A stretch of DNA of 64,000 bases from Chitinophagaceae bacterium BSSC1 (lineage in GTDB: Bacteria > Bacteroidota > Bacteroidia > Chitinophagales > Chitinophagaceae), in assembly GCA_002256435.1 (NCBI GenBank), contig NKJC01000003.1, positions 124,001 to 188,000 on the forward strand, in the 5' to 3' direction. The notes beneath the pieces were generated by a model. That model saw only the letters and a list, made by a program, of their open reading frames with translations, was not told where the DNA came from and did not search any database. This document shows, in pieces, positions 1 to 9,213 of this stretch (the first letter of the stretch is position 1; each line of letters starts with the position of its first letter). A program made the translations under genes and the position numbers.

Positions 1-69
1 AAACAAGCAGCAGTTCCACTCAATTTTACAAATCCCCTCCTATTCATATACGTCAATTTTCTTGTTCAA

Positions 70-1218
70 TTATTTTCTAGTTCCTTTCCATTGTTCGTAA
101 GCCGAACCAAATAAGATAAAGGAACCATATCCAAAACCAGTGCCTTCTGTGATCTTCCTTGTCAGGTAATAATTTTCATCCCCTACACAGGTTCCTCCAG
201 AAACTCTTGATGGAATTAAATAGGCATCTCCGCCATTTTTGAGACTCAAGCTACGCAAGCCCAGATAGGCTTTGTCTGCCATGGGTCCGTATTGTTGTTT
301 GTCTAGAATCTTCATTTTTAACCCCATGGTAATGGTATAAGCAAACATGGCTGTGCAAGAACTTTCTAAGAAGTTGCGCGGCTCTGATGGCAATGTAACC
401 AACTGATACCAATGTCCAGAATTGGGATCTTGTAAAGACGCTATAGATTGCACATAGTGTACAAATGCTTTTTGCATGGGTTTCCAGTATTTGGAAGAAC
501 GAGGCACCGTATTCAAAGCATCGGACAATGCCATACCTACCCATCCATTGCCACGAGCCCAGATCTGACTGCTTTTGCGCGTGGTTTTATCGGGCCAGCC
601 CATGATACTACAACCATCATTGTAATCCTGGTTGTCATCGTCATAACCGTGTACCCACAAACCCGATTTGGGATCAATGAGTTTTTCATCATGTGCATTA
701 AACTGTTCTAAAAAATCAGCTATGTATTTTTCATCTTTGGTGAGTCTATACATTTCAAGCAAGAACATATTCAGCATATACACAGTATCATCCCAGAGTT
801 CTACGGTTTCTGCGCGGTGCGATACCCCACCATTTTTAGCCCTTGGTATTTTTAAATAGTCCGCATAAATTTCTTGGGCCTTGTCTAGGTATTTTTTCTC
901 GCCAGTTATGCGAGCTAAGAATGCCATTCCATGAGCAGAAGCTACTGCATTGGGATGCTTTCCATTGGCTACTGCATAAGTAGCATCCATGGCGGTTCTT
1001 ACATAGTCTAAATAGATTTTTTTCTCTGCTACAGTTTGTTTGGATTGATACAAATGAATCAAAGAATTTAGAAAAGTGGCTTGACCCCAATCCCATTTGT
1101 ATTTTTCAGCAGGCATAAACTGTTCCCTACCGTGTCTATCTACAGAATCAACCCAGGTTTGGGCTTGTACAGATAGGGTCAAAAAAAGAACAATAGCAAG
1201 CGGGGCGGCTTTTCTCAT
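70..1218 (-). CDS. GH105-like unsaturated uronyl hydrolase, divergent
   Basis: Probable periplasmic hydrolase of the GH105/GH88 (alpha/alpha)6-barrel type, the class that removes 4,5-unsaturated uronic acids left by polysaccharide lyases. A signal peptide ends near residue 20 (LSVQAQ). Family-like motifs are WDD at 142-144, matching the catalytic Asp region, WARGNGW in mid-protein, and an ESSCTAMFAY segment near the C-terminus. The length of 382 residues is normal for GH105. The region where GH105 enzymes carry the other essential Asp reads HPNAVASAH here, with no Asp, so activity or specificity may differ from the second GH105 in this window. It is the last gene of the locus and has its own 102-bp upstream gap with two palindromes, suggesting a separate regulated promoter. 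The family is fairly secure; the substrate is inferred. Confidence 0.8.
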   Translation of the reverse strand: MRKAAPLAIVLFLTLSVQAQTWVDSVDRHGREQFMPAEKYKWDWGQATFLNSLIHLYQSKQTVAEKKIYLDYVRTAMDATYAVANGKHPNAVASAHGMAFLARITGEKKYLDKAQEIYADYLKIPRAKNGGVSHRAETVELWDDTVYMLNMFLLEMYRLTKDEKYIADFLEQFNAHDEKLIDPKSGLWVHGYDDDNQDYNDGCSIMGWPDKTTRKSSQIWARGNGWVGMALSDALNTVPRSSKYWKPMQKAFVHYVQSIASLQDPNSGHWYQLVTLPSEPRNFLESSCTAMFAYTITMGLKMKILDKQQYGPMADKAYLGLRSLSLKNGGDAYLIPSRVSGGTCVGDENYYLTRKITEGTGFGYGSFILFGSAYEQWKGTRK

Positions 1219-1248
1219 GGCATCAATTCTAGGTTAGAAAGGGTAAGT

Positions 1249-1260
1249 TAAAACGTTTTA
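1249..1260. promoter_or_regulatory. LacI-type operator candidate (12-bp perfect palindrome)
   Basis: TAAAACGTTTTA is a perfect palindrome with a central CG, the usual form of LacI/GalR-family operators. It lies 31 nt upstream of the ATG of the GH105-like gene. The same core, TAAAACGTTTAA, occurs upstream of susC at 48339-48350. The LacI-family gene at 39804-40856 is the obvious candidate ligand-responsive repressor. The palindrome is seen; its recognition by that protein is inferred. Confidence 0.6.
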
Positions 1261-1295
1261 GTAAGATTAGCCATAAAGGGTCTAATCCTTTTTTG

Positions 1296-1309
1296 CGAAA
1301 TCGATTTCG
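1296..1309. promoter_or_regulatory. 14-bp perfect palindrome, second operator candidate
   Basis: CGAAATCGATTTCG is a perfect 14-bp palindrome with a central CG, centred 48 bp from the TAAAACGTTTTA palindrome in the same gap between the GH95-like and GH105-like genes. The geometry would allow a regulator to bind two sites around a promoter. No confident TAnnTTTG Bacteroidetes -7 element was found in this gap. A second regulator, or chance, is possible. Confidence 0.45.
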
Positions 1310-1320
1310 GTTAAATTTCC

Positions 1321-3648
1321 TTATTGGATTCCCCAAGCCCTTTGTGTCTGCAATGTTTCTAAATCAGGCTTGATCTCAAAGTTGCTGGGCTTTTTACCTA
1401 CATAAATAAAAACTGTTGCTCCCTTGGGAATTTTTAAGCTAACGCGATGGCCTTCTTGTTGCATGGTGGCTTCTTTGGGACCAACAAAATGAATAGCTCC
1501 CTCCAAGTCAGTTTGCAACACACAATCCAGTCCCGCCAAACTTTTCACGGCTATGAATTGTGTGATTCCATTTTTCCTTTTGGCACTAACTAAAAAACCT
1601 CCTTGGGCTTTTAGTTGATAAAAACTGGCATCCTTCCAAGTACTAGGGATGGCTGGAAAAATTCTCATCACGCCTCCCCAATCTTGAAACAAGAGATCAA
1701 TCATGGATCTGGTAGAAGCAATGGGTGATTCAAATGTGGGATTCTCTCTTTCTGAGTAAAGCGTATTGGGTGTAACCGTTGGTGTTCTTGCAGGTGCTGG
1801 TGGTGCAGCAAATCTGGGCAATAAATCCAATGAACGGTTTAACCATTTGTAGGCGGAATCTCCTTTTCCTATGGCAGCCCACAAAGAAGCAGCTCCTGAA
1901 AATTTATACATGCAATTGTCTCCGTCTAGGGCTGTGAAATGAGTAATGGATTTTTCCATCAAAGGCAGGCGATTGGCTGCATTGTCCAAATTCAAATCAT
2001 ACAAAGGAAAAATAGAGAACAGGTGGCTATAATGTCTATGCGGTTTGGCAAATGCTTGCCCCCTACCAATCATAATGCCATTTTCATTGATGGAATAATC
2101 TGCCATATTAGATAGTATCTCTTTCCACTTGGACAAATATGGATCTTGAATATGCAATCTTTCTGCAGTTGCAATCAGTGTTTTAAATCCCCAGCTGGCT
2201 AGCGCGATGTTTAAACTGGTTTCCTGTGCATTACCATATTCATCTGAATAAGTATAAGGAATATGATATTGGCCATCTGCGCCTTTGTACATGATGCGTA
2301 GGTATACATTAAATGCCCGGCGCATCATGGGGTAAACCTGATTTCTTAAGGCTTGATCATCCATGATGCGCCTGTTGTGCAGGTAATACATTTGTGTTAA
2401 CCAAGGCAAAACAATGATATTGATTTCTTTTCTGTTAGCAGTATCTGCAGATAAAAAAAGCGGATTATAGAGATCATCAAATCCAACTGGGTTGCGCACT
2501 CCCGCGCAATCATTTTGAAACTCAGGAGGAACATTGGCTATTAACTGATTCTTGTGCCGCTCTAATAATTGGTACAAGTTTTCTTCCAGTTCACTATGAT
2601 TGGTCATACCCAAAGTATAATAGCTCAATTGCACATTTAGGTTCATCCAAAGCAAGGGCCAAGAACTGGGTTTGAACCAAGGCCCCATCAAATCAATCAC
2701 AGGTCTATTGGGGTGTGTGGCACTGGCTAATTTGTATAATTGAATCCAATAAAAACTTTGCAGCTTGGTTTCAGGAATATTGATAAAGCTTGCTGGATAA
2801 TAAGCATGCCACCAAGCTCTATGGGCTTTCTCCATTTGAGACATGGATGTCAACATAGCATTTTGAATGGTGCTTACTGCATCTAATGCAGATCCTGCTC
2901 CTGATTTTCTAGCACTACCCCATCTATTGGCCACGGTAACGAAAATGGTATTTGTACTATCCGAAGTTTTTTTGGACTTCCAAGCAGTGGCATAATCATC
3001 ACCCATCAATAATGGTTGCGTAATGATTTCTATTCCTGCTTGCTGTCTTATTTGAGCTGGCGGATTAAGTTGATAGGGAATATTTAATTCAAGTCCACTG
3101 GCTCTTTTAAAAATGTATCTAGCACTTTGTGCAGACTGAGGTCTGAAAAAATATTGATACCCACGTTCTCCTTCCGTACTCTGAACATCAATCAAAATCA
3201 ATTCTTCAGAAGAAGGTGTATAGCACCTAAATTGAATCTTACCCAAACTAGTGGTAATGGTTCCTCTAATTTCTGCGTTCCATAAATCCATCCGCATTTG
3301 ACATTTGACAACTTGCCCCTTGGGACTGATCAAAAATTGACCAATGGGCAATCTGCTGGTTTCATAAGCACTTGGCATGGCAGTGCGATGGTCATAGACA
3401 TCGGTTCTACCTATTTCAAAACGCAAAGCATTGGGCAGTTGGTCATCTTTGAATACCATGGCACCCAATAAACCATTACCCACAAATGCCCCTTCAAAAT
3501 AATCCTTGGGCATTTGATTCCAAACCAAATCCTGTTTTGACAAAAAATGCTTCCAGTCCAAAGACAGTTGCAGTTTTGGTTGAGCCATACCATTCAAAAA
3601 GAATAGGCAAGCACCAAATAGGAAAGCAAACTTTAAGGTCAATTGCAT
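1321..3648 (-). CDS. GH95-like glycoside hydrolase
   Basis: Probable secreted alpha-L-fucosidase or alpha-L-galactosidase-type enzyme of the GH95 fold. After a signal peptide (ends about residue 22, NGMAQ) comes an N-terminal beta-sandwich with GNGLLGAMV at 58-66, typical of GH95. An (alpha/alpha)6 barrel follows, with the family hallmark HRHYSHL at 537-543. The C-terminal part contains FPAIPSTW and a GGFLVSAKRKNG segment like GH95 C-terminal beta domains. The 775 residues match the usual family length. It lies 28 bp downstream of the unrecognised 639-residue gene. GH95 removes terminal alpha-fucose or alpha-L-galactose, so the glycan may carry such caps. The overall resemblance is clear but divergent, and a related unnamed family cannot be excluded. 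Confidence 0.68.
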   Translation of the reverse strand: MQLTLKFAFLFGACLFFLNGMAQPKLQLSLDWKHFLSKQDLVWNQMPKDYFEGAFVGNGLLGAMVFKDDQLPNALRFEIGRTDVYDHRTAMPSAYETSRLPIGQFLISPKGQVVKCQMRMDLWNAEIRGTITTSLGKIQFRCYTPSSEELILIDVQSTEGERGYQYFFRPQSAQSARYIFKRASGLELNIPYQLNPPAQIRQQAGIEIITQPLLMGDDYATAWKSKKTSDSTNTIFVTVANRWGSARKSGAGSALDAVSTIQNAMLTSMSQMEKAHRAWWHAYYPASFINIPETKLQSFYWIQLYKLASATHPNRPVIDLMGPWFKPSSWPLLWMNLNVQLSYYTLGMTNHSELEENLYQLLERHKNQLIANVPPEFQNDCAGVRNPVGFDDLYNPLFLSADTANRKEINIIVLPWLTQMYYLHNRRIMDDQALRNQVYPMMRRAFNVYLRIMYKGADGQYHIPYTYSDEYGNAQETSLNIALASWGFKTLIATAERLHIQDPYLSKWKEILSNMADYSINENGIMIGRGQAFAKPHRHYSHLFSIFPLYDLNLDNAANRLPLMEKSITHFTALDGDNCMYKFSGAASLWAAIGKGDSAYKWLNRSLDLLPRFAAPPAPARTPTVTPNTLYSERENPTFESPIASTRSMIDLLFQDWGGVMRIFPAIPSTWKDASFYQLKAQGGFLVSAKRKNGITQFIAVKSLAGLDCVLQTDLEGAIHFVGPKEATMQQEGHRVSLKIPKGATVFIYVGKKPSNFEIKPDLETLQTQRAWGIQ

Positions 3649-3676
3649 GAATGGAATGTTGAAAATTTTAATCTGG

Positions 3677-5596
3677 CTATTTGTATTTTTCTAACAAGGG
3701 CTTGCCAATTTCCTTGCCATCAATATTAAATAGAAAACCAGCGGGCAATGCCATAGGGTTATAATAGTCCAACCGCTTCTTGTTGTTCAAATCTGATTTT
3801 ACACCTAATACCCCTGTTGTGGTTGTTACTTTCACATCTACTATCCCATTTTGATTGCTCACTTGAACAGGCGCAGATAAAACAGATTCACGGAACTTTT
3901 TAAAGTCTGCATCTGTTTTAATACCCTCTGCTGTTTTCCACCACATAGCAATCATGGCTTTTCCATTACTAGGATGCTGCAGCGTGAGTCTTAATGCTTG
4001 GTCATTGACCATTTGAAATTTCTCTCTAGATGACTTATAAGCAAACCCATCATTGTATAGTCTGGGTTTGGAACTATCATCTGCATTGCTGATCAAATAT
4101 TTAAAAGCTATGGCAACGTCTTCAAATAGGCCAAAAAAAGTATTGCTGGCATCCAATGCTGTTGAAGCACCCACCGTTGGAACGCTAATTTTTTGATTGC
4201 CCAAATAGATCTCGTTAAAATAATTGGGAAGAATGATAGTTGAATTCACATAAGGCTTGATGCAGTTATGGTCACGCTCTCCAGCTACCAACATCACAAA
4301 CTCTCCCTTATTCTGAGCGGATTGCATAAAGGGCATCAAATGCCTGGTCTTACCCCATCCACCATTGGCGGGATAATTGGCGGGCATTAAGTGTTTCATT
4401 TTATCACCCATGCCTGTATTGGACCAAGTACCATAGTGGTCATCTCTTCCCTCCATAGCAAAAGCAATATTGGGCATTTCTGGTTTAGCTGGGCTAAACA
4501 AATACATGGCAAATGGTTTGTCATCCGGACTATAGTATTGATTAGAAGAAGCAATAGAAACTTTCTTACCCACATAATCTACTGCATAGGTATGCGCCAA
4601 ACTATCCCATCTTTGAACACTAAACCTATTGGGTTTATTCATCAAAGTTTTTTGTTCCTTAGATAGTCCAATTTCTTGTAGCGTTGATAAACAGAGTTGA
4701 TTGAACAATTGTGTATTGTTATTTTTTCTTCCAATCAAGGGATTGAAATATTTTTCTTCTAACAGATCTCTACCAAATACCCTGTTATAGTCTCTGCTAT
4801 GTGCTCCACCTAAATATCCTCCCAGTGGATTATAGTGCATACTCAAGTCATTCAAAAAGAACTGAATCACGTCTTTTGTTTTGGCCCTAATATCTTCATC
4901 TTTTGCAAAACGATAAAGTAATAACAAAGACTCCAAATCAACCCCACAATAAGTAGGACTATCGTATTCCCGATTACCATAATTGGCTACATGTTTTAAC
5001 CATTGATTAAAATAAGTTCTTCCCTCTTCTAAAATGGCTGGATCTTGATAGACTTGAGCAAATGCCACAAAATTCCAAATCTTCATCAAATAGATATTGG
5101 TATAAGAGATGCGCACTTCTTGGTTCCGTGCACCCTTAAGACCAAGCGTAAAAATCTCATCCAAAGTTTTTCTGGCGCCAACACTTAAGCGGTCATTGAA
5201 TAATAACTTAATGGGCATGCCATACTGCATACAGAATTCAATATTGTTCCCGTCTCCAATATCTGTTCCCGTTTCTTGCCATCCCCAAAAAATGTTCCCA
5301 TAACTTCTTCCTGCTTTAGGATCATGAATCATCCTGGTCTGTACCAATTTAAGTACCCATTCTACTTGTTCGGGTTTTAAAAAATTGGCGTCTAATGCAT
5401 CCAACACAAAAGTAAACACATCTCTTACACCCAACTGTGGTGGCGTTTTCTGTACGGCTTCCCATTGATGTTGTAAACTAGCCAATCTTGCGGCCGGATC
5501 TGGCATGGCTGGAACTTTAAAGTTGGGTTGGCCCTGACCCAAAGCGGTAACTTGTAACAATACAATCAGAGAAAAGAAAACAAATAACTGCTTCAT
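3677..5596 (-). CDS. Secreted protein of unrecognised family, possible alpha-toroid enzyme
   Basis: I do not recognise this 639-residue protein. A signal peptide ends at about residue 20 (VTALG-QGQ). The next ~270 residues are helix-rich with aromatic and acidic clusters: FWGWQETGTDIGDGNN (103-118), NREYDSPTY (208-216) and GGAHSRDYNR (263-272). This looks like an (alpha/alpha) toroid such as those of uronyl hydrolases and heparinase-type lyases. The C-terminal half (~300-639) appears beta-rich and contains repeated polar and aromatic strands, like the beta-sandwich of toroid lyases. It sits between GH43 (12-bp gap) and the GH95-like gene, so a carbohydrate-active role is likely from context. 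Conserved Tyr, His, Arg and Asp in the two motifs are the best active-site candidates. No function is assigned. Confidence 0.7.
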   Translation of the reverse strand: MKQLFVFFSLIVLLQVTALGQGQPNFKVPAMPDPAARLASLQHQWEAVQKTPPQLGVRDVFTFVLDALDANFLKPEQVEWVLKLVQTRMIHDPKAGRSYGNIFWGWQETGTDIGDGNNIEFCMQYGMPIKLLFNDRLSVGARKTLDEIFTLGLKGARNQEVRISYTNIYLMKIWNFVAFAQVYQDPAILEEGRTYFNQWLKHVANYGNREYDSPTYCGVDLESLLLLYRFAKDEDIRAKTKDVIQFFLNDLSMHYNPLGGYLGGAHSRDYNRVFGRDLLEEKYFNPLIGRKNNNTQLFNQLCLSTLQEIGLSKEQKTLMNKPNRFSVQRWDSLAHTYAVDYVGKKVSIASSNQYYSPDDKPFAMYLFSPAKPEMPNIAFAMEGRDDHYGTWSNTGMGDKMKHLMPANYPANGGWGKTRHLMPFMQSAQNKGEFVMLVAGERDHNCIKPYVNSTIILPNYFNEIYLGNQKISVPTVGASTALDASNTFFGLFEDVAIAFKYLISNADDSSKPRLYNDGFAYKSSREKFQMVNDQALRLTLQHPSNGKAMIAMWWKTAEGIKTDADFKKFRESVLSAPVQVSNQNGIVDVKVTTTTGVLGVKSDLNNKKRLDYYNPMALPAGFLFNIDGKEIGKPLLEKYK

Positions 5597-5608
5597 AAGT
5601 ACTTTTTA

Positions 5609-7189
5609 CTATTTAGATGGAATATCTTTTAATTCAAACCAGTCAAAATCGGCTGGACTTTCTGAGTCATGGTCATTTCCTGTGGCATACATACCAAGAA
5701 ATACACCTGTAAACGTTAATAGGGTTTCTGAAGAAATAAATTTAGCATCGGCCAAGCCCATTAATTTAAACTCACCTCCTTGTGCATAATAAAAACTAAA
5801 ACTGGTTTTATTGGTTTCAACCTTAAGTTGAACGGTCCCCTTTGCTAGGGTTACCACTTTCTCTGTATGATGAATTCTTCCCAGTGTGTATCGTAATACC
5901 AATTCCCGATTACTTCCATTCTTACGAATAAACAAATCATAATGTCCTTCATACCGATGATATACAGAAAGCCCCGCTTCTTCGTTTTCTTTTTGTGGAT
6001 TAAACTCCAGCTGGGTAGTGGCCACGCAATCAAAATATTGTTGTCTTTGACCAATAAATTGAGCTTGGTAAATACTGTCTAAACTTCCTTTTTTACCATT
6101 GATGCGTAAGAAACCTTTTCTATCTGTTAATGACCATGAATTGGGCAAGGGATTGCGCATAAAATTCCAATGCAGGTCTAATTTCTCTGAATTGAAATCA
6201 TCTTTGGCAGGCCTTTCAGTAAAAGGATGCAGGGGAAGTGTTTTGGTATAATTCTCTAATTGCGCTGTTCCATCTAAAGGCACAAGAGGCCAACCTGCAG
6301 AAGTCCAACTCAATGGTGTTAGATAAGTCTCTCTTCCTAAATGGTGGTGACTGGCAACCTGTCTAAAAGCCAAAAACACCATCCACCAACTACCATCCAC
6401 AGCGTCTACCATATCGGCATGACCTGCTCCTTGAATCAAGGCGGATTGTGTATTTCTATTGCGTTGGGTGAGTATGGGATTATTGGGACAAAGTTCAAAT
6501 GGGCCCCAGGGCGATACACTCCTGGTCATAGACACTAGGTGACCGTATTCTGTTCCTCCCTCTGAGACCAATAAATAATAAAGCCCCTTATACTTATACA
6601 AATGTGGTCCTTCTTGACTTCTAATACCAGAGCCCCTCCAAATGAGTTTGGGTTCAGTTAATAGTTTTCCCGTATTAATATCAATTTCCGTTTGAATAAT
6701 GCCGTCAGAAATGGTAGACTGACAATAAACTTTTCCATTTTCAAAATAGAGCGATGGATCAATGCCGCGTTGGTCTACCCAAATAGGATCAGACCATTTT
6801 CCCTTTGGGTCTGTAGCTGATACAAAAAAATTCTCACCATTGCGTCTATTGGTGGTGATCACATAAAACTTGCCATCATTGTAACGGATGGTGGCTGCAT
6901 AAATACCCGTTCCCTTATCCAAATTCAACTGCGATTTTTCTGAAAGCGCATATCCAATCAATTCCCAATTAATCAAATCCTTGCTATGATAAATGGGCAC
7001 ACCCGGAAACCAATAAAAAGTACTGGTTACCAAATAATAATCATCCTTAACCCTACAGACACTTGGGTCTGGATTCATTCCAGCAATAATGGGATTGGTA
7101 AAATAGTTGGGCGTTGTCTGAGGATGTTGTGCACGCAATTGATGTACCATCAATCCCATTACCAACCATATAAAAAAATGGATTTTCAT
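5609..7189 (-). CDS. GH43 beta-xylosidase / alpha-L-arabinofuranosidase family
   Basis: Secreted five-bladed beta-propeller hydrolase removing terminal beta-xylose or alpha-L-arabinofuranose. A signal peptide (1-20, ending LRAQ) is followed by the propeller. The catalytic triad can be placed by motif: general base Asp41 in GMNPDPSVC, pKa-modulating Asp144 in RGIDPSLYF and general acid Glu193 in SQEGPHLY. The aromatic substrate-pocket stretch TSTFYWFPG lies at 55-63. From about 330 to the end is a beta-sandwich typical of large GH43 enzymes (GH43_C2 type). The 526 residues fit this two-domain class. It is 6 bp downstream of a GH27 gene. Sugar specificity (xylose versus arabinose) cannot be decided from sequence alone. 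Confidence 0.9.
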   Translation of the reverse strand: MKIHFFIWLVMGLMVHQLRAQHPQTTPNYFTNPIIAGMNPDPSVCRVKDDYYLVTSTFYWFPGVPIYHSKDLINWELIGYALSEKSQLNLDKGTGIYAATIRYNDGKFYVITTNRRNGENFFVSATDPKGKWSDPIWVDQRGIDPSLYFENGKVYCQSTISDGIIQTEIDINTGKLLTEPKLIWRGSGIRSQEGPHLYKYKGLYYLLVSEGGTEYGHLVSMTRSVSPWGPFELCPNNPILTQRNRNTQSALIQGAGHADMVDAVDGSWWMVFLAFRQVASHHHLGRETYLTPLSWTSAGWPLVPLDGTAQLENYTKTLPLHPFTERPAKDDFNSEKLDLHWNFMRNPLPNSWSLTDRKGFLRINGKKGSLDSIYQAQFIGQRQQYFDCVATTQLEFNPQKENEEAGLSVYHRYEGHYDLFIRKNGSNRELVLRYTLGRIHHTEKVVTLAKGTVQLKVETNKTSFSFYYAQGGEFKLMGLADAKFISSETLLTFTGVFLGMYATGNDHDSESPADFDWFELKDIPSK

Positions 7190-7195
7190 GGACGA

Positions 7196-9208
7196 TTATT
7201 TAATGGGGATTAATTGAAACATGCTAACACCATGATACCGAATTGAGGTACTAATCTTTCCACTAAAAACACCCAGGTCTTTTTGACGCCATAGATCCCT
7301 GACCTTCCACTTGCCTTTTAATCCTAGGGCTGCAAAATCAAATGCATAATTGATTGGGGTTTCCTTACCTGATCTAAAATATGAGATAGGTGTAATTCCA
7401 TAACCTGCAATATTGAATAAACCCACTGCATATGAACCGTCTTCCAAAGGCTTTAACCAAACCTGCACTTGTCCGTCATCTTTGACCAGTCTACCTGCTT
7501 TACCCAATGGATCTTGGTTTACGGCAATTACTTCATCGTTGGTTAAAAGATTTAATGTGAATGCATCTAAGCGTTCTACTGGACAACCAATTAACATTGG
7601 CGCAGCCAACAAACTAAAAATACTGATATGGCTATACTGCTCGTCAGGTGTTAATCTAGTGGGGTGCAATATTGGTCCAATGGAAACATCTCCTACTATC
7701 ATCATGTCTGGATCCATCCAATGTCCATGTCCTGAATAAGGCGCCCATTTATCCAAAGAAAAACTGGTGGGGAACAAACTACTCCAACTGTCTTTGATAT
7801 CTGGCCCTGTTCTATACATCTGTGAAAGTCTTACCCAATCAGTTACTTTTTCAAAAGGTGCATTATTGGACAAACTCAAAATAATATCTCTTCCAGATTG
7901 CTTTAAGGCAGTAGACATTCTTTCTGTAGAAGCTACATCAATACGCCAATCATATTTGAGAAAATCAAAACCCCAATTGGCCATTTGTCTAGCGTCATTT
8001 TTCTCATATTGGTATTTACCCATTTTATGAAAACTCTGGTTATTTTTCATAATCATTTCACGAGTTTCGCCACCCAATGGTAAATCTGTAGAAGCACCTG
8101 GATAACCCCCATAACTAGAAATATAAGGCGTAGAATAAATACCTGCTTTTAGACCCATGCCATGAATCTGGTCAACCATTTGTTTAATCTGTGGAAATTT
8201 AGCATTGGGTTGCAAAGCCGTATCCGGACCGGATCTAATACCTTGCCAACTATCATCAATATTTACATAGGACCATCCATGGTCTCTCAAACCCTTGTCC
8301 ACCATGGCATTGGCAGACGCCAATACTTTCTCTCTATCCAAATGTTGTTCCCATGCATTCCATCCATTCCATCCCATAGGTGGAGTTAGAGCAATGGTAT
8401 CACCAATTTTAATCAGCAATTTTTGTGATGCTGTTCCAAATTTATTTTTTGCATGAAGTACTACTGCATAATCACCTCTATCTTTTACAGACCCACTGAT
8501 AATACCTGTTTCTGTAGATACACTCAATCCCTTGGGCAGTTTATCTACACTATATTTAATAGGCCGCTCACCAGTTGTGGCAATGGTAAATAAAAATGGA
8601 TTGCCCGGTGTAGCACCAAACAATTTAGCCGCATGAATTTTGGGTTGCTTGGGACTAGGTGGCGTTAAAATATACTTCTCATTATCATTGGGTATATAAC
8701 CTGGTGCTTTTCCATCTAGCATTTCTAATTGAGCATTGGCCCAATTACCATAAGTTTTCTTATTGCCAACACCACCTACATGATCTGTAATTAATAATCC
8801 CAGTCTTTGAACACCAGTTAAATCAAGATCAATTTGCACAGGTGCATCACCAATGCGCATTTCCTTAGATTCAAATACGGTCTTTCCATCGGCTACCACA
8901 AAAAAGGAAAGTGGAATGTCTTTATTCCCTAAGTTGTCTGCTCCTACTAGTGCTTGAAATCTTTTGGCTTTACCTTCTAATAAAAAGGGAATCACACAAG
9001 GTGACTGAGCACCTAAGCCCCTACTGTAACGCAGATTACCCATTCGCATGGTGTCTTTGCCATAATTGGTTTTTACCTGAACAGGACGCATCCCTTCTGA
9101 GTAAGTAGAAATGGGCAATTCATCCAACCAAATGGTTGTAGCAGTTTGGGCCATTGAATTGCTTAGGATGAAAAGCAAGTAAGCTGTGACTATTGATTTC
9201 AATTTCAT
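7196..9208 (-). CDS. GH27 alpha-galactosidase with N-terminal NPCBM-like domain (copy 2)
   Basis: Predicted secreted alpha-galactosidase-type enzyme of clan GH-D. Order: signal peptide (1-20); NPCBM-like carbohydrate-binding domain (about 22-165, RYSRGLGAQSP and WANAQLEML); short Ig/He_PIG-like domain (about 196-268, LPKGLSVSTETGIISG); GH27 barrel from TPPMGWNGWNAW (275-286). Asp420 in FLKYDW is the predicted nucleophile and Asp470 in RTGPD the predicted acid/base. A C-terminal beta domain closes the protein. It has the same architecture and length as the adjacent upstream GH27 gene 5 bp away, so the pair arose by duplication. GH27 also includes alpha-N-acetylgalactosaminidase and beta-L-arabinopyranosidase, so the exact sugar is uncertain. 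Confidence 0.92.
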   Translation of the reverse strand: MKLKSIVTAYLLFILSNSMAQTATTIWLDELPISTYSEGMRPVQVKTNYGKDTMRMGNLRYSRGLGAQSPCVIPFLLEGKAKRFQALVGADNLGNKDIPLSFFVVADGKTVFESKEMRIGDAPVQIDLDLTGVQRLGLLITDHVGGVGNKKTYGNWANAQLEMLDGKAPGYIPNDNEKYILTPPSPKQPKIHAAKLFGATPGNPFLFTIATTGERPIKYSVDKLPKGLSVSTETGIISGSVKDRGDYAVVLHAKNKFGTASQKLLIKIGDTIALTPPMGWNGWNAWEQHLDREKVLASANAMVDKGLRDHGWSYVNIDDSWQGIRSGPDTALQPNAKFPQIKQMVDQIHGMGLKAGIYSTPYISSYGGYPGASTDLPLGGETREMIMKNNQSFHKMGKYQYEKNDARQMANWGFDFLKYDWRIDVASTERMSTALKQSGRDIILSLSNNAPFEKVTDWVRLSQMYRTGPDIKDSWSSLFPTSFSLDKWAPYSGHGHWMDPDMMIVGDVSIGPILHPTRLTPDEQYSHISIFSLLAAPMLIGCPVERLDAFTLNLLTNDEVIAVNQDPLGKAGRLVKDDGQVQVWLKPLEDGSYAVGLFNIAGYGITPISYFRSGKETPINYAFDFAALGLKGKWKVRDLWRQKDLGVFSGKISTSIRYHGVSMFQLIPIK

Positions 9209-9213
9209 CGCAA

